Source of the DNA: Eutypella sp. D-1
Taxonomy: Eukaryota > Ascomycota > Sordariomycetes > Xylariales > Diatrypaceae
Length of the DNA: 64,000 bases
Assembly: GCA_023313575.1 (NCBI GenBank)
Contig: JAJTTP010000004.1
Span: 2,170,001 to 2,234,000 of the forward strand
Reading direction: 5' to 3'
The position numbers and the translations under genes were made by a program. A model generated the notes under the pieces. The model saw nothing but the letters and a program-made list of their open reading frames with translations. It made no database searches and had not been told where the DNA came from. The number at the start of each line of letters is the position of its first letter. The stretch's first letter is position 1. Positions 32,320-43,908 of the stretch are shown here, piece after piece.

Positions 32320-34480
32320 CTCAACCCTGTGATATTGTTCCACACCCGGGTCGCTCGGTCCTCCGGTCGCGGATGCTTACTGCGTGAATTTGGTTGGTAC
32401 AAATTTCTTTTGAAGATGACCAAGTTGTATTGATAATACTGGGATTAAAGATGGATGAAGAAGAAGTAAAGACCGGGAAGGAATGGCATCGGTTTATCGT
32501 TGTAAGTTAGGCATTTACCTGAGTAGTAATGTCTACACGGGCGGGCACTCAATGTCAGGTGTCACCAAGATATTGGCGGTTGCCTATTGTAGCAAGCAAA
32601 CATTAATCTAACGTTTGAGCAAACAATTGAAAGATTTTAGCAGCTGCTACTCTGCCAGCTTGGCTTGATCCAGATGGCTGCCGGCTGCCGGCTGGCACCG
32701 CCACCAATCAACCCCTACCTACCTATATACATAGAGATCTGGAGAGGCAACTGGGTAACCAATAAACCATCCGTCGTTGATATTGGGAATCTTTTCTGAT
32801 TATGTTAATGCCATTTAGTGAGGCCCGGGGCGAAAATGATCGATCTGTATTGGCGTTGCTCCCAATGCAACTTCTACAAGTATATACGAGCTGCACCTGC
32901 ATGATCGAAATACAGCTGGAGTCGAAGAAGGCACAGAGAAGCCCATCATTGATGACAAGTCCAACAACGCTACCTAATTATTATGCAACGCAGGAAGAGA
33001 AGTATATGTATGCCTAACGCACCCTTAGTTGGGTATATCGAGTACCCGGAGCGGCAATCCCTAGCGGGAACTTTTCAGTTTACAGTTGCCATTATATATG
33101 GTGCAATGAGAGACGAGTATAAGTCACTATTTTGCCAGACAATAAAGTATTATTGGTTTACTAAGTGTGTATATGAAGAAGAAATCAAACATTGTATAAG
33201 AACGAAACGACAACCCGCATTGTTTTTCGATAAGATACATACTAGCTGTTTCCATAGGATCATGGATATGAAGACGAAGCTAAGCCAGTGCCTTCGCTTG
33301 TGTGTGCGATCAAGTTGCCCGAGGCTTGATAGTTTACCCCTATGTATGTACTGAGCATAAGCCCATGAGATAATTCAACCTACCATGTTAGATGCAATAG
33401 TCATAAGGCCATTCCAGAGTGTTCCAAGGATGATTCAGGGGCGTAATTAAGGGATGTTGCTCCTTTTTAAGTTTCAGCTGGGGAGCAGCATGACGGACCG
33501 TGCCTTTCCACCTGTGCCAAGAAGTTTACCTACCAGTAATATTGACCTGAGATGTCCAGGTCTGAGTATCTAACCAACTAACCTCGAAGCGATCTAGATT
33601 GGCATGATTCAAAATTGGATGTGCAGCGCTGTACGAGAATGCTCGTATTACCTGACCAATCGCATACAGATATGACCGAATGTCTGGAGAATTACTGTGT
33701 ACTAAGCTATCCTAGAGTAGGACCACTTCCTTCCGCTTTATAGAATGCCGGCATTGACTCACCATGTCCATTTCCGAATGATGTCAATATATTATTTACA
33801 ATCCTACCAAGCTAGGAATGGGCTTGGTCTAACTACCTGACTACCCATCTAGGCAGGTATATTTTATGAAAATTCATAATCCGATGTCTTGCCGTGCTGG
33901 GGGATGAATATACTTGCATATATGGTAATCGGACCCCTATGATTGGAGTTTCTCGATCCACATCGGCTGCTGCTCGTGGGGCCGCACAAGAAATCCAGTT
34001 TACGGGAAAGCACTACTCCGAAGCAAGTGGAAGACCGGGGGCGGAGAACGGCAGGGGGATGAACTTTTTTATAGTAGAACTAGGATTGACAACGCGCGCG
34101 CACATGTACGCGTATTCTTATCCGTATTCGTGCAATAAACACAACCGATGCAATACCACCACCTACATATGTCAAAAAGCGTAGCATTGGCGAGTTCTTG
34201 GTCGGTCAACTGCCCGGGTGGGGATTATGGGGAAGCCTAGTCCGGCTAGTGTATCGTGGACGGTGGCAACGGGGGTCATTCGGTAACGAGATGCTCGCTT
34301 AAGATGGTAGGAAGGATCGTCGTCCGGGGGGTATCATAGGTATATAATTCCGGGACACCTCTTCCTTCCCCCACCTCCCCCCAAAACCTCATCGAGCCGC
34401 ACCCGGGCTCTCTGTACGGAGAACCTTCTCCGATTATTATTATTCTTGCTATTGTTTTAACGTTAGACAGGATCGCAAGA
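32320..34480. other. Intergenic, no gene seen
   Basis: About 2.2 kb between divergent genes. Open frames at 32983-33354 and 33894-34184 exist but lack coding character. A CT-rich leader and an AT-rich TTATTATTATT tract near 34434-34444 precede the P450 start. Confidence 0.45.
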
Positions 34481-36217
34481 ATGGAAGCTTTGCAGCGCCT
34501 GGTTCCCCAGGGCTTACCCGTATCGTTGCAAGTGATCGCCGTGACGTTGTTTCTCGGGTTCCTCTACTCGTATATCACGAAAGACCGACCGTTCGCCGGG
34601 TTCCCTGTCATTGCCCTCGATGGCAAGAGCCCCAAGGAGACATGGACTTGGAACGGTAGAAAAGTCGCGGAGGAAGGCGTACGAAGGGTATGTCGCGGTC
34701 ACGCCATGGATGAGGTTCCGCGCAGTACACCTAACGACATCTCGTAGTTCTCCGGTCCCTTCCAAGTGATGACGGGTTCAGGGCCAAAGATCATATTGCC
34801 TAACCGCTTTGCTGATGAGATACGAAACAACCCGGCGTTGGATTTCAACCGAAATTTCATAAAAGTATGAGCGCACCCAATTTCGCCCGAGGGGGTCAGT
34901 ACATTGTTTGCGGGCTGACCAGATCGTGTAGGAGTTCCCTCTCAGTTACCCCGGGTTTGAACCTTTCAAGCAAGGCCTTGATCCAACGAAAGAAAATATC
35001 ATCCCGGACGTGACACGGATGAAACTGACGCAGTCTCTGGGACTTGTTACCGGCGATCTTGTCGACGAGACTGCAGAATCGTCTCACGACATCCTAGGGG
35101 AGCCTAAGGAATGGAAGACTATCAATCTCACGGATACTATGGCCGACATCATTACCCGACTGTCGTCGCGGGTCTTCCTCGGCAAGGAATTGTGCCGGAA
35201 TGAACGATGGCTGGAAATAGCGAAGACGCACACGATCGACATTTTTACTACCGCAATGATTATGCAAGCGACCCCGGCCTTTATGCGCCCGATAACATAC
35301 CTATTGCTACCTCACTCGAGGCGCATCCGCAATGCCCTGGGGGACACCCGTAAACTAATCGGCCCTGAGATCGAGCGCCGCAAGGCTGCTGTTGACGCGG
35401 CCCTGGCCGCTGGAGAGAAGCCGCCAAAGGTCGCTGACACCCTCGGCTGGATGTACGAGCTCACCAAGTCCCGTAACGTCGATTACGACTACAGCTGCGG
35501 TCAGCTCTCACTGACTATGGCCGCCATCCATACCACCACGCAAACGATGAGCCAGGCCCTGCTCGACATATGTGAGCATCCAGAGGTTGTGGAGCCGCTC
35601 AGGAAGGAGATCGTCGAAGTTCTTAGCGAAAGTGGCTGGCACAAGACCTCGCTGTACAAACTGAAGCTCATGGACAGCTTTTTGAAGGAGGGGCAGCGTA
35701 TTCGCCCCATGTCTTCAGGTAAGCCAGGACGCATCGGTGTTCTTTCAAACCCATGTAGTATGCCATTGTGTTGACTGGAGCCTTAGGATCTATGGGCCGG
35801 TATGTCGTGGAAGAGGTTACACTATCGGACGGCACTGTCCTTCCCAAGGGCAGCCGCATCATGGTCGTCGGCAAGAACATGGACCCGACCGTATTCCCCG
35901 AACCGGAGCGATTCGACGCCGCGAGATTCCTGCGCTTGCGGGAGCAGCCCGGCCAGGAGCACAGCTGGCAGTTCGTTACCACGAGCCCGGACCACATGCT
36001 CTTCGGGCATGGACAGCATGCCTGCCCCGGGCGCTTCTTCGCCTCGAACGAGCTCAAGATTGCCCTGTGCTACTTCCTCCTGAACTACGACTGGAGGTTC
36101 GTCCCCGGCGAGAGCGTGCCGCAAGCGAAGTCCTTCGAGTGGTCCCTGACTTATGACGCGAGTACGAAGGTTCAATTCAAGCGAAGGAGTCCGGAGATTG
36201 ATCTCGACAGCTTGTGA
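34481..36217 (+). CDS. Cytochrome P450 monooxygenase (ent-kaurene-oxidase-like fungal family)
   Basis: Exons 34481-34687, 34748-34864, 34932-35718 and 35787-36217 give 513 residues; introns are 60-68 nt. An N-terminal hydrophobic anchor (about residues 16-32) places it in the ER membrane. The I-helix motif is AIHTTTQTM, the ExxR motif is EGQR in LKEGQRIRP, PERF appears as PEPERFDAARF, and the heme loop is FGHGQHACPGRFF with the ligand Cys. The AIHTTT form of the I-helix and GSMGRYVVEEV after the last splice are common in fungal terpenoid and other secondary-metabolism P450s annotated as ent-kaurene oxidase-like. The substrate is unknown. No terpene cyclase or other core biosynthetic enzyme is visible in the window; a sulfotransferase-like gene follows 2.6 kb away. 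Confidence 0.9.
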
Positions 36218-37967
36218 TGGATTCTTGGGTCCGAAAGCAAGTAGACGCGCCAATCATAGCATGCTAGTACGATGCAATTTGTAGTTAGCCATCGTGTTAT
36301 CAATATCACGTAGAAGTACTCGAGATCGCGCCAGTATGATGACCACCCAAGCTACCGCCACGAACAGATAGAGTATTGCATGGATTCAACGCCTAGTGAG
36401 AAGATCAGGGTCCTTTCGATAGGCATCTACCAGATCCCAGTCTACTCTCAAGGTAAGAGTGTCAATCCCATGATTTCAACCCGCGATAGCTCAAGAGTAA
36501 CTCGAGCATATGGAGAATCATCATAAAAGTGTCAAGGGGCTGGAGCTGTAGGTTGTCGCAAAATCTAAAATATCATCCGCAGGCCAATTTCCGAATTCTA
36601 CAATTTGATCTCTGCCGCGCCATGAAATATGTCGACTTCGTATATCATTTATTCCTGTATCTCTATGTTATCGACGCACTCAACGTCAGAGCTCAGCCGT
36701 CGCGTATAACGAAGCTCCCCCTATAACAGGTTACACGGAATAGGGGATTAGGCCCAATGGAGTGGATCAACCTAGTTCCGAATATATATCTACTACAGGT
36801 TTAATATAGACCAAGACCACCCCTACGGTTTGGGTACGCCGCTGCTTGATTACTCATGCCTCCCTCGGTATCCAGGAACCTTTTCGCGACCATCTTGTGA
36901 AGATGACAAGAAGCCGCGCTTTTGTGATTCTCATCAATTTTCTCTTTGTTCTGAAACAATGCTTCTTATAGTCGAAAGCACTCGTATTCAGAGCCGTACC
37001 TGTCGGCCTTTTCCAAGATCTGAAGACACAACGTACAAATAAGGGGTGGCTAGTTGATACACTAGGCGGCCCTAAGCTAGCAAGCTGCATTCTACTGGCT
37101 AAACCTGGGGAACATATAACAAGGCAGTGCCCCCGAATATCGGCCTTGATAGATGTCTGAGCAAAGTGTTAAGATGGCAATTAAGAACTAATGGTTTCAT
37201 TATATAATGGTTATAGATCTTGAATGGGTATTTACTAGTGGGATCTGATAACACAGTAGTATAACGACTAACTCGATTTTAGATAGTAGGTGATATTTCC
37301 CTCCGTACTAATCCTCGACCCGATGCTTGGCGATCAAGTCTATCAACAAACCTCCCCACAAACCTGCCTGCCTGTCCCATTGCTCTGAGCATCGGTCCCG
37401 GAATCGGACAAGAATACATGGCTACGGAAACTGCTGCGACGCTAGCCGCTATCGCTACTCTCAGTACCGTGACCAAACGGCGCTATCACGGCATATGCCG
37501 GTAAGGCTAAAAGCGGTCGGCAACGGCCCCGAGCAATGGAGCCAGTTCAACGGCAAAACCTCACCTCATCCTCACCGAGCCTGGCTGACTCCTGATTCAC
37601 CTCGTACGTTCGCACTTTGTGTGTGAGATGCGAGTCCGCCTCGTACATCTGTTTCACGTGTATGCATGAAGGTGGCTCTAGGTTAAACCCACTCGTGCTT
37701 GGGCTCCATAGTAGGAATCTCGAATGCAAGAATATCTTGGCAATTGAGAAGGCTTCTCCGAGACCCGTCAACTTACCGAGTGCCGGCCGGCCGGCCGACG
37801 GCCATCGTGCGCCGGCCATACATATTCCTTCATGTGGGTTGATACGGGTCATAAACACGGAGCTAGTGAGCTAAAATAAGAATTTTCCTTTGGATCTCGG
37901 GCTTCTTCCGTTGAACGACCTGTTGGGCGTGTTTATAGGCATCTGGTGCTATTGGTGCACGAGCGTA
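36218..37967. other. Intergenic, no gene seen
   Basis: No convincing gene on either strand. A CCGGCCGGCCGGCCG run lies at about 37783-37797. Confidence 0.4.
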
Positions 37968-38430
37968 TTAATTGCCTGAGTAGGAAAGTATCGATCGAAT
38001 GTGACATGCATATGCATCTCTTTCCCGCCGTATCTTCTCGATGTCGGACTTTGAATGGTGTCCGAGCTCGCGATCGTCAAGGTATGGGGTAGATAACCAT
38101 GTGTAATGGGATCTGTAAGCACGCAAGGGGAGACCCAGATCCACGCGATCTCTGTCTCCATCACGGAGATACATGAGAGCGCGAACTTCCGAACTTGCTC
38201 GATCTCTTGTTTCCATCCCTTTCTTGGCGTTGTTTCTCGTCTCATCAATCGCCACTGTTGCTGGGCCTCTGCCGATCCTAGCATGCCTGGAGTATAGATG
38301 CAGGTTGGTAGAGCTCTAGGCATGGACGTTGATCACGTACATGCGTCTGTGCGTGCTCCTGCGGTCTCCAGCGCGGCGCCAGAGAATACCGGGCGCCGAC
38401 GAAGATGGGGTTCTTGCGAGGCTCCACCAT
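37968..38430 (-). CDS. Possible small two-exon protein, structure unresolved
   Basis: On the minus strand, 38430-38341 reads MVEPRKNPIFVGARYSLAPR and ten further residues, directly followed by a consensus donor GTACGT. Downstream, a frame ending at 37968 reads with coding-like composition (SEVRALMYLRDGD, HYTWLSTPYLDDRELG, IEKIRRERDAYACH). I could not find an AG acceptor that joins the two in phase, so either one boundary is wrong or the gene is decayed. The local GC rise over exon 1 supports coding. No family was recognised. It is divergent from the sulfotransferase-like gene. Confidence 0.3.
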
Positions 38431-38857
38431 CTAGACAAAGCTAGACCGCTGAGCGGCGACTCGAGGGCGCGGTGCGGCCTGCAAGGAGCCAGGTAGCGAA
38501 GCGGCCAGGGGCGCTTGCATGTCGTCGCTGTCCTATCGGGCTTTCATGCGGTCTTCCATCCTCCTCGTGTGGATCTAAGGCTGATGTCATTTGTCATCAA
38601 ATCCCCGTAGCGCTGCTGCTGCGGGACCGAACGTTTGGAAGTGGTTAGAGCTTGGCGGGGGTAGTGGCCTTCCCTCGCAACGGAGAATGGCGGCCGAAGT
38701 TGGTCGTGGCGGACGGAGAAGTGCCGTGTTGGAACTCGAGACGGGTATTTATATTCCTCGTTGCCCCTTTGTAGACATCACGCAATCGCACGCAATATTT
38801 ACACAACCACTAACCAACCACGACGACCCTACCTGAATTGAAGACGACGAGCTAGCC

Positions 38858-40124
38858 ATGTCACGCTATATCGACTCCATTCCCACCCCGGCCCATGTCG
38901 AGCCTAAGAAATTCATCGTGCTTAGTGCGCCTAGGTAAGCTTAACTGGCCGCTTCCCTCTATCAGCTCGGCGAGTCCACGCAAGGCATAATTCACCTTTG
39001 ACGGTGCCCTCCATGTACCTGGCCGCTTGCTGGCTTTCCCGGGCCGGTATCGAGAGCCTGATGGCTGTGTGGTGTGCCTAGCATGTGATCTAACCTTCCA
39101 ATAGGACCGGTACCTTTGGCCTCTACAGCGCGTTGAAAATACTAGGCTTTAGGCCGTATCACATGGTCGAGGTGATGACCAAAGGTCCTTCGGCGATGAG
39201 AATATTGCTTGATGGCATGCGAGGCGAGCAAGGCCAGAAGGAGCCATGTGAGTCCCCGAAACGGTCCTTCTTCATGTCTGAAATTAGACATGCACGATGT
39301 GGCAGGCCAAGGTGATATGAGACTAACATGATGCGTGTTCATCTAAGATACTCGGAAGGAGTTTGACAAATGGTTCGCCAACTACGATGTGAGTTCAACC
39401 CGCGTCGTTAGCGAAGGGCAATGTCGTCCAGGGGCTGCAAGCTAACCAGCCCTTTCTAAAATAGGTCATAATCGAGATGCCGTTCTTCATGATCCAATCC
39501 TTGCTCAGCGCCTACCCAGACGCCAAGTTCATTCTTGTGGAGAGGTCGCCGGAGAAGTGGACCAAGTCCATCGCAAACACTGTCGGGAAATCCCATGCCA
39601 GGTTTTCGACGTTCCCAGGGAACCTGTTCGGCTACTTCGACAGTGCGATGTGGTACTTTAAGGAGTTCGCCGACGAGTTCATGGACATTGTAACAAAGGG
39701 CGAGGGGCTTACGGAGCGGGGTAAGAGGAATCTTACGGAACATTACAAGGAGTAGTAAGTGGCCAAGCCTACACACTGTCGATTACCATCCTCCGGGATA
39801 AGGGCAAGATTACTAATCATACCGGGTAGTATCGCCATGGTCAAGCGCACCGTCCCACCGGGACAGCTAAAGGTGTTCAACCTCGAGGACGGGCTCGGCT
39901 GGGAGGAGATCTGCCCCATCGTTGGGAAGCAGGTGCCGAAGAACTTGGAGTGGCCGGGGCGAAACACGCCAGACGAATTCCATCAGATGGGCCGCCCCAT
40001 GTACTGGCGGGCGCTCGCCAAGACAGTTATGGGGATATCAACAATCGTCGGGACTGTGGCGGTAGCTGGTATTTGGTACCGAAGGGCAGGGGGGAAGCTG
40101 CCCATTCTTCCGCTTATGAGCTGA
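38858..40124 (+). CDS. Sulfotransferase-family protein (Sulfotransfer_4-like, P-loop) with C-terminal membrane span
   Basis: Five exons, 38858-38934, 39105-39247, 39348-39388, 39465-39754 and 39830-40124, join to 281 residues; introns are 75-170 nt. The nucleotide (PAPS 5'-phosphosulfate) loop is FIVLSAPRTGTFGLYSAL, split by the first intron after the Arg. The 3'-phosphate motif is FILVERSPEKWTKSI. These match the fungal proteins grouped as Sulfotransfer_4 and often mislabelled NAD-dependent epimerase. Near the C-terminus a hydrophobic span (VMGISTIVGTVAVAGIWYRR) suggests a membrane anchor. The substrate and true enzymatic activity are unknown. The P450 upstream is on the same strand; a functional link is possible but not shown. 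Confidence 0.85.
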
Positions 40125-40971
40125 GGTGCTAGGTGAGCCCCAGCAGCAGCTATAGAATGCCAACGGTGGATGGGAGCAAGTGAATAACGCTTGTTATCAG
40201 TGTATTGATACCCAAACAAGAATGACCTAATAGAAACGAAGAGTGTTACGGCGTGCTAAAGCTTTTAGCAGTATACCGGCGATGCGGATCCGGAAAGCGG
40301 CGTGGTGGGGTGCAGCGCCGGGCCCGATATAAGCGGAATCCCGCAGCTGAGTATGGCTTACATACGTCTCTCTTGCCTCATCCACTCATCGGATCGCGTG
40401 ACGATGATAAGCGATTGGCGAGTAGGACTGCTTGGCCCCTGCTGATGCAGTCTGTTGAGCCAATAGGGGTAATGTGGGGTTACAACCCTTGGCCTATTAC
40501 GCTTTATGATACTCGCTCGCTTCAGGGCATCGATCGTTAGCAATTCTAAAGAAACGAAGTAACAATAACGTTGTGAATCAATAGTAATACTCTTCAGGGC
40601 TTAATTTTCAAGTACTGTATGCTACGTTCCTATGCACAGTTTTCTGGCTCACAGTAAATGGTGATGCGACGAAGCTATCATAGGGTGGAATGAGGTACTT
40701 CCATCAGTATGTAAAGCACTACCAAACCAAAGTACCGCCTACACTCATAAAACTTACATGCGCCACAAATGGGCGGTGTAATGTAGCAGCTTCTGTTTTC
40801 TTCTTCACAACCAAGGACAAGCCAAAGTCTGTAATGAAAAAAAAAAGGAGAAATATTATCCGCTGATGGACACCCAGAAGGAGTGTGATACTAGGGTCCA
40901 GGAGCTTCATGAGAATGTATCACCACAATTTCGCGACCAGCGGTCACAAGGCATTGGCGCTGCCTTATAAG
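40125..40971. other. Intergenic, no gene seen
   Basis: 3' flank of the sulfotransferase-like gene. No feature was recognised beyond a 10-base A run near 40837. Confidence 0.4.
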
Positions 40972-41518
40972 AGAACAAAAAATTGTCAAAGTCTAGGCCC
41001 CGTCCCAGCTAGCAACGGATGTTTGTATTCAAACCGACCCGTGGGCCGGCTCATCCGCGTTCACACGCCGCATCGGCTCAACCGCGAAGGGATCCAGAGT
41101 TGGGGGTCATTCCGAGCTTACCATCCGTAAAGCGGAAGTCCAGGCACCGGCGGAGAGAACGCTCATCCAGCCTAAGGTGTGAGTAGCTCTCGAGGGATGA
41201 GGCCACACCCAGAACTAGGTGGTTAGAGTGTGGTTCTGCCAGCAGCGCTGGGCAAATCATCTCAAAGATGAGAACAAAAAATTGCCAGTTTTAGGTAAAA
41301 TCCAGCTAGTAACGGACGTTTATGTTCAAACCGACCCGTAGGTCGGCTCGTCCGCGTTCACACGCCGCATCGGCTCAACCGCGAAGGGATCCAGAGTTGG
41401 GGGTCACACTGAGCTTACCAACCCCGAAGGGAAGTCCAGGCACCGGCGGAGAGAATGCTCATCCAGCCTAAGGTATGAGTGGCTCTGTGAGATGATACCA
41501 CACCCTGGACTAGGTGTT
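40972..41518. repeat. Tandem ~299-bp direct duplication, not protein coding
   Basis: Copy 1 begins at 40972 and copy 2 at 41271, both with AGAACAAAAAATTG. They share long identical blocks, including the run from GCGTTCACACGC to GATCCAGAGTTGGGGGTCA. Substitutions over the middle 60 bases (41009-41060 against copy 2) are all transitions. Each copy contains a 6-bp stem with tetraloop, CCGACC-CGTG-GGCCGG at 41034-41049 and CCGACC-CGTA-GGTCGG at 41331-41346; the second is perfectly paired, the first has one A-C mismatch. No ORF is shared, so this is either a repeat fragment or a structured RNA. Confidence 0.8.
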
Positions 41519-43908
41519 TTGGCGCCAAGTGGAAGTGTCGTCGAGTACTATTGTCGGGTACAGTCGTCGAGTATAGTCGTCGAGTCGGTCATTGTCGTCG
41601 ATCCTCATCCCAAGTTCCTCCATCAATTTCAAAAATGCCGTCGAGTCAGGTTGCTGAATATTGTCGTCGAGCTTCAAGTTCCCAGATTCCAATCCATTTT
41701 AAAAAAGCCGGTGAGTCTGGCTGCCGAGTCCGTCGAATTCCCATGTCCCCTCCCTCTTTCCCTCCTCTTCCCTGTCCTCCTCTTTTCAAGTCGCATTCTT
41801 GCCGATATTTCGAATCAATCCAAAAACCGTCGAGTCAGGTTGTCGCTTTCCAAATCATCATTTCCTCCCATTCATACCTACAGGTGAAGATGTTAGTTGA
41901 ATTCAAGGGACGAGGATGAACTGAAGGAATGGCAGAAACAGAGTTAACATAAGTGACTATGGGGTATGTGTCGTGAAAGTGATCCTCAGGTGTGATAAGG
42001 AGGAGACATCGATACACCAGTGTGATTGAAGCCAGTTGGACATAGGTTAGGGTAGATGAGATATTACACGGTACGGGGTAAGGTTGCGGGGTTAGATAAT
42101 ACGAGGAGATGATGATTACCTAAATACTCAGGAGGGGAGAGATCCATTCCTTGAATATATAGGTGGCTCAAAATGGGAGTGGGTCAATATCACAGACAGG
42201 AAGTTCGGGAGGTCAAAGTGGGAGGATGAGTGGCTATACCTGTGGAGGTTCCAACTCGACTAGATGAAGAGGGAAGGCGGGGTATATGCTTAGATGATAG
42301 ATCTCTAAATGGGAGGCATTGGAAAAGGGTGTGTTGAGTTATAGACTATGCCTATGGTCTCGTATTTCGTGTACACAAGAGAGTGGGAGGGAAGAGGGGG
42401 TTAGAGGAGAAAGAGAAAGAAAGAGATAGAGAGAGATAGAGATAGAGATGAAGAAACTTACATTGCCGACGATCGTTCGTAATCGCACTCGTGTGTAAAG
42501 TCGTCGGGACTGAAAGAGATGGGACGTTGTTAGGTCAGGTTGAAGGGTATTGTGATTGTTGGAAATGATATAGACGTGGAGATAGGTTACGAGACGGAAT
42601 GGTTAAGAGGTTCAAGTAGTTTCTTGGTCAGGTTGGAAGAGGCAAAATGGATGGAGATAATTCAATAATGGTGGGGTAGAGGCATAATACAAGCTTTTGA
42701 GGTATCTAAGTACCGATATCACATTTTGCTGTTGCCTAGGCAAGCTGACTGGAATACAAACGGAAGGCACGAGTAGAATAGATCCTCATGAAGCGATAAG
42801 CAGATGCATTGTCGCGTGTACATCAGGGGTAGCAGTGTAGGTGCATCGTCGATCTCGAAGGCAAAGTAGAAAACATGACAGGGAGGATACTTAGAATCAT
42901 TGGGATTGGGCTGACATGGAAAAGGTGTTGTGTGTGCCAACGAGGTAGTACCTAGGTAGAATGGAAAGTGTCGATGACGCCAAGGAGGAAGTAGGAACTG
43001 CACAGAGCAGCCATCAAATCATGGGTTGTGCGGGCACATCTTCTTTAAGAGTTGAGTGAAAGTGAAAACTTACTACCGATATCGAAAGGATAATGAGCCA
43101 TTGTGTTGAAGTATGCCGATGATTCGAGTTGGTGATGAAGGGCTGGCGAAGTTGGTCCGTTGGTGCGAATCTGCTGTGTTGATGGGAAAAGGTTGAAGGT
43201 AGGAAAGTCTGAGTTGGTGGGATGGAGGACTTGCTTAAATAGTAAAATTTAATTGAGTGATTACAGCTGGGAAAGTGTACGAGGGTACGGGTCACAATAG
43301 GTAGGGCGCCAGCAAGCTTGGGATGGAAACCCGACAATGGGCGGGGCACTGGGAATTTGAGCGGGCGGCGACAACAATAGGGAGACGACACTAGGCAGAT
43401 ATGACTCTAAGTAAGTGAATGTTGGTAAGTGAATGATATGGAGGAGTATACTACGCACTCCTATTGTTTGCAAACCCCACCACTGGTACTTACCTATCAA
43501 GCCTAAGTAGTCATTAAATAGGAGAACAAGACTAGCGCCGATGACAGTGTAGATACGAAAGAGCAGGACACTTAGCATAGCTAGATCATATTGTTGAATT
43601 CGGCAAGACATTCAACGCGGCGGCTAAGTTGGCGTAGACCCATAGACCTTCAGGATGTGAACGGTAAAACCGGCATGAAGTCACGCCTACGGACTATCAC
43701 ATCAGCACATCAACCACCTGCAGACAGTTACATGGGAGTGGAGCCAGAGTCTGGTATGTGCCTCAGTTGATGTTATTATGAGGCCGAGTTGATATAGTTA
43801 ACATGACCAAGTAGGACTACCGAGAAGAAGGGAAAATCGTGACTCGTAAGTATATAGGTGAAAAGGATAAGGATGAGCACATGAAATCGTCAACCGGGAC
43901 AATCAAGA
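41519..43908. other. Strand-asymmetric noncoding region with short dispersed repeats
   Basis: From 41520 to 41900 a motif of the type CCGTCGAGTCAGGTTG recurs at least three times, each copy preceded by an A-rich run, among several GTCGTCGAG units. From about 41930 to 43400 the plus strand is visibly purine- and G/T-rich, with a (GATAGA)n stretch at 42419-42448. No recognisable protein can be read on either strand; open frames on the minus strand are low-complexity Pro/Ser/His. Confidence 0.4.

Noticed and set aside
32983..33354. 123-residue open frame upstream of the P450
   Set aside because: Cys/Tyr/Arg composition untypical of protein, no promoter or splice support, no recognisable motif.
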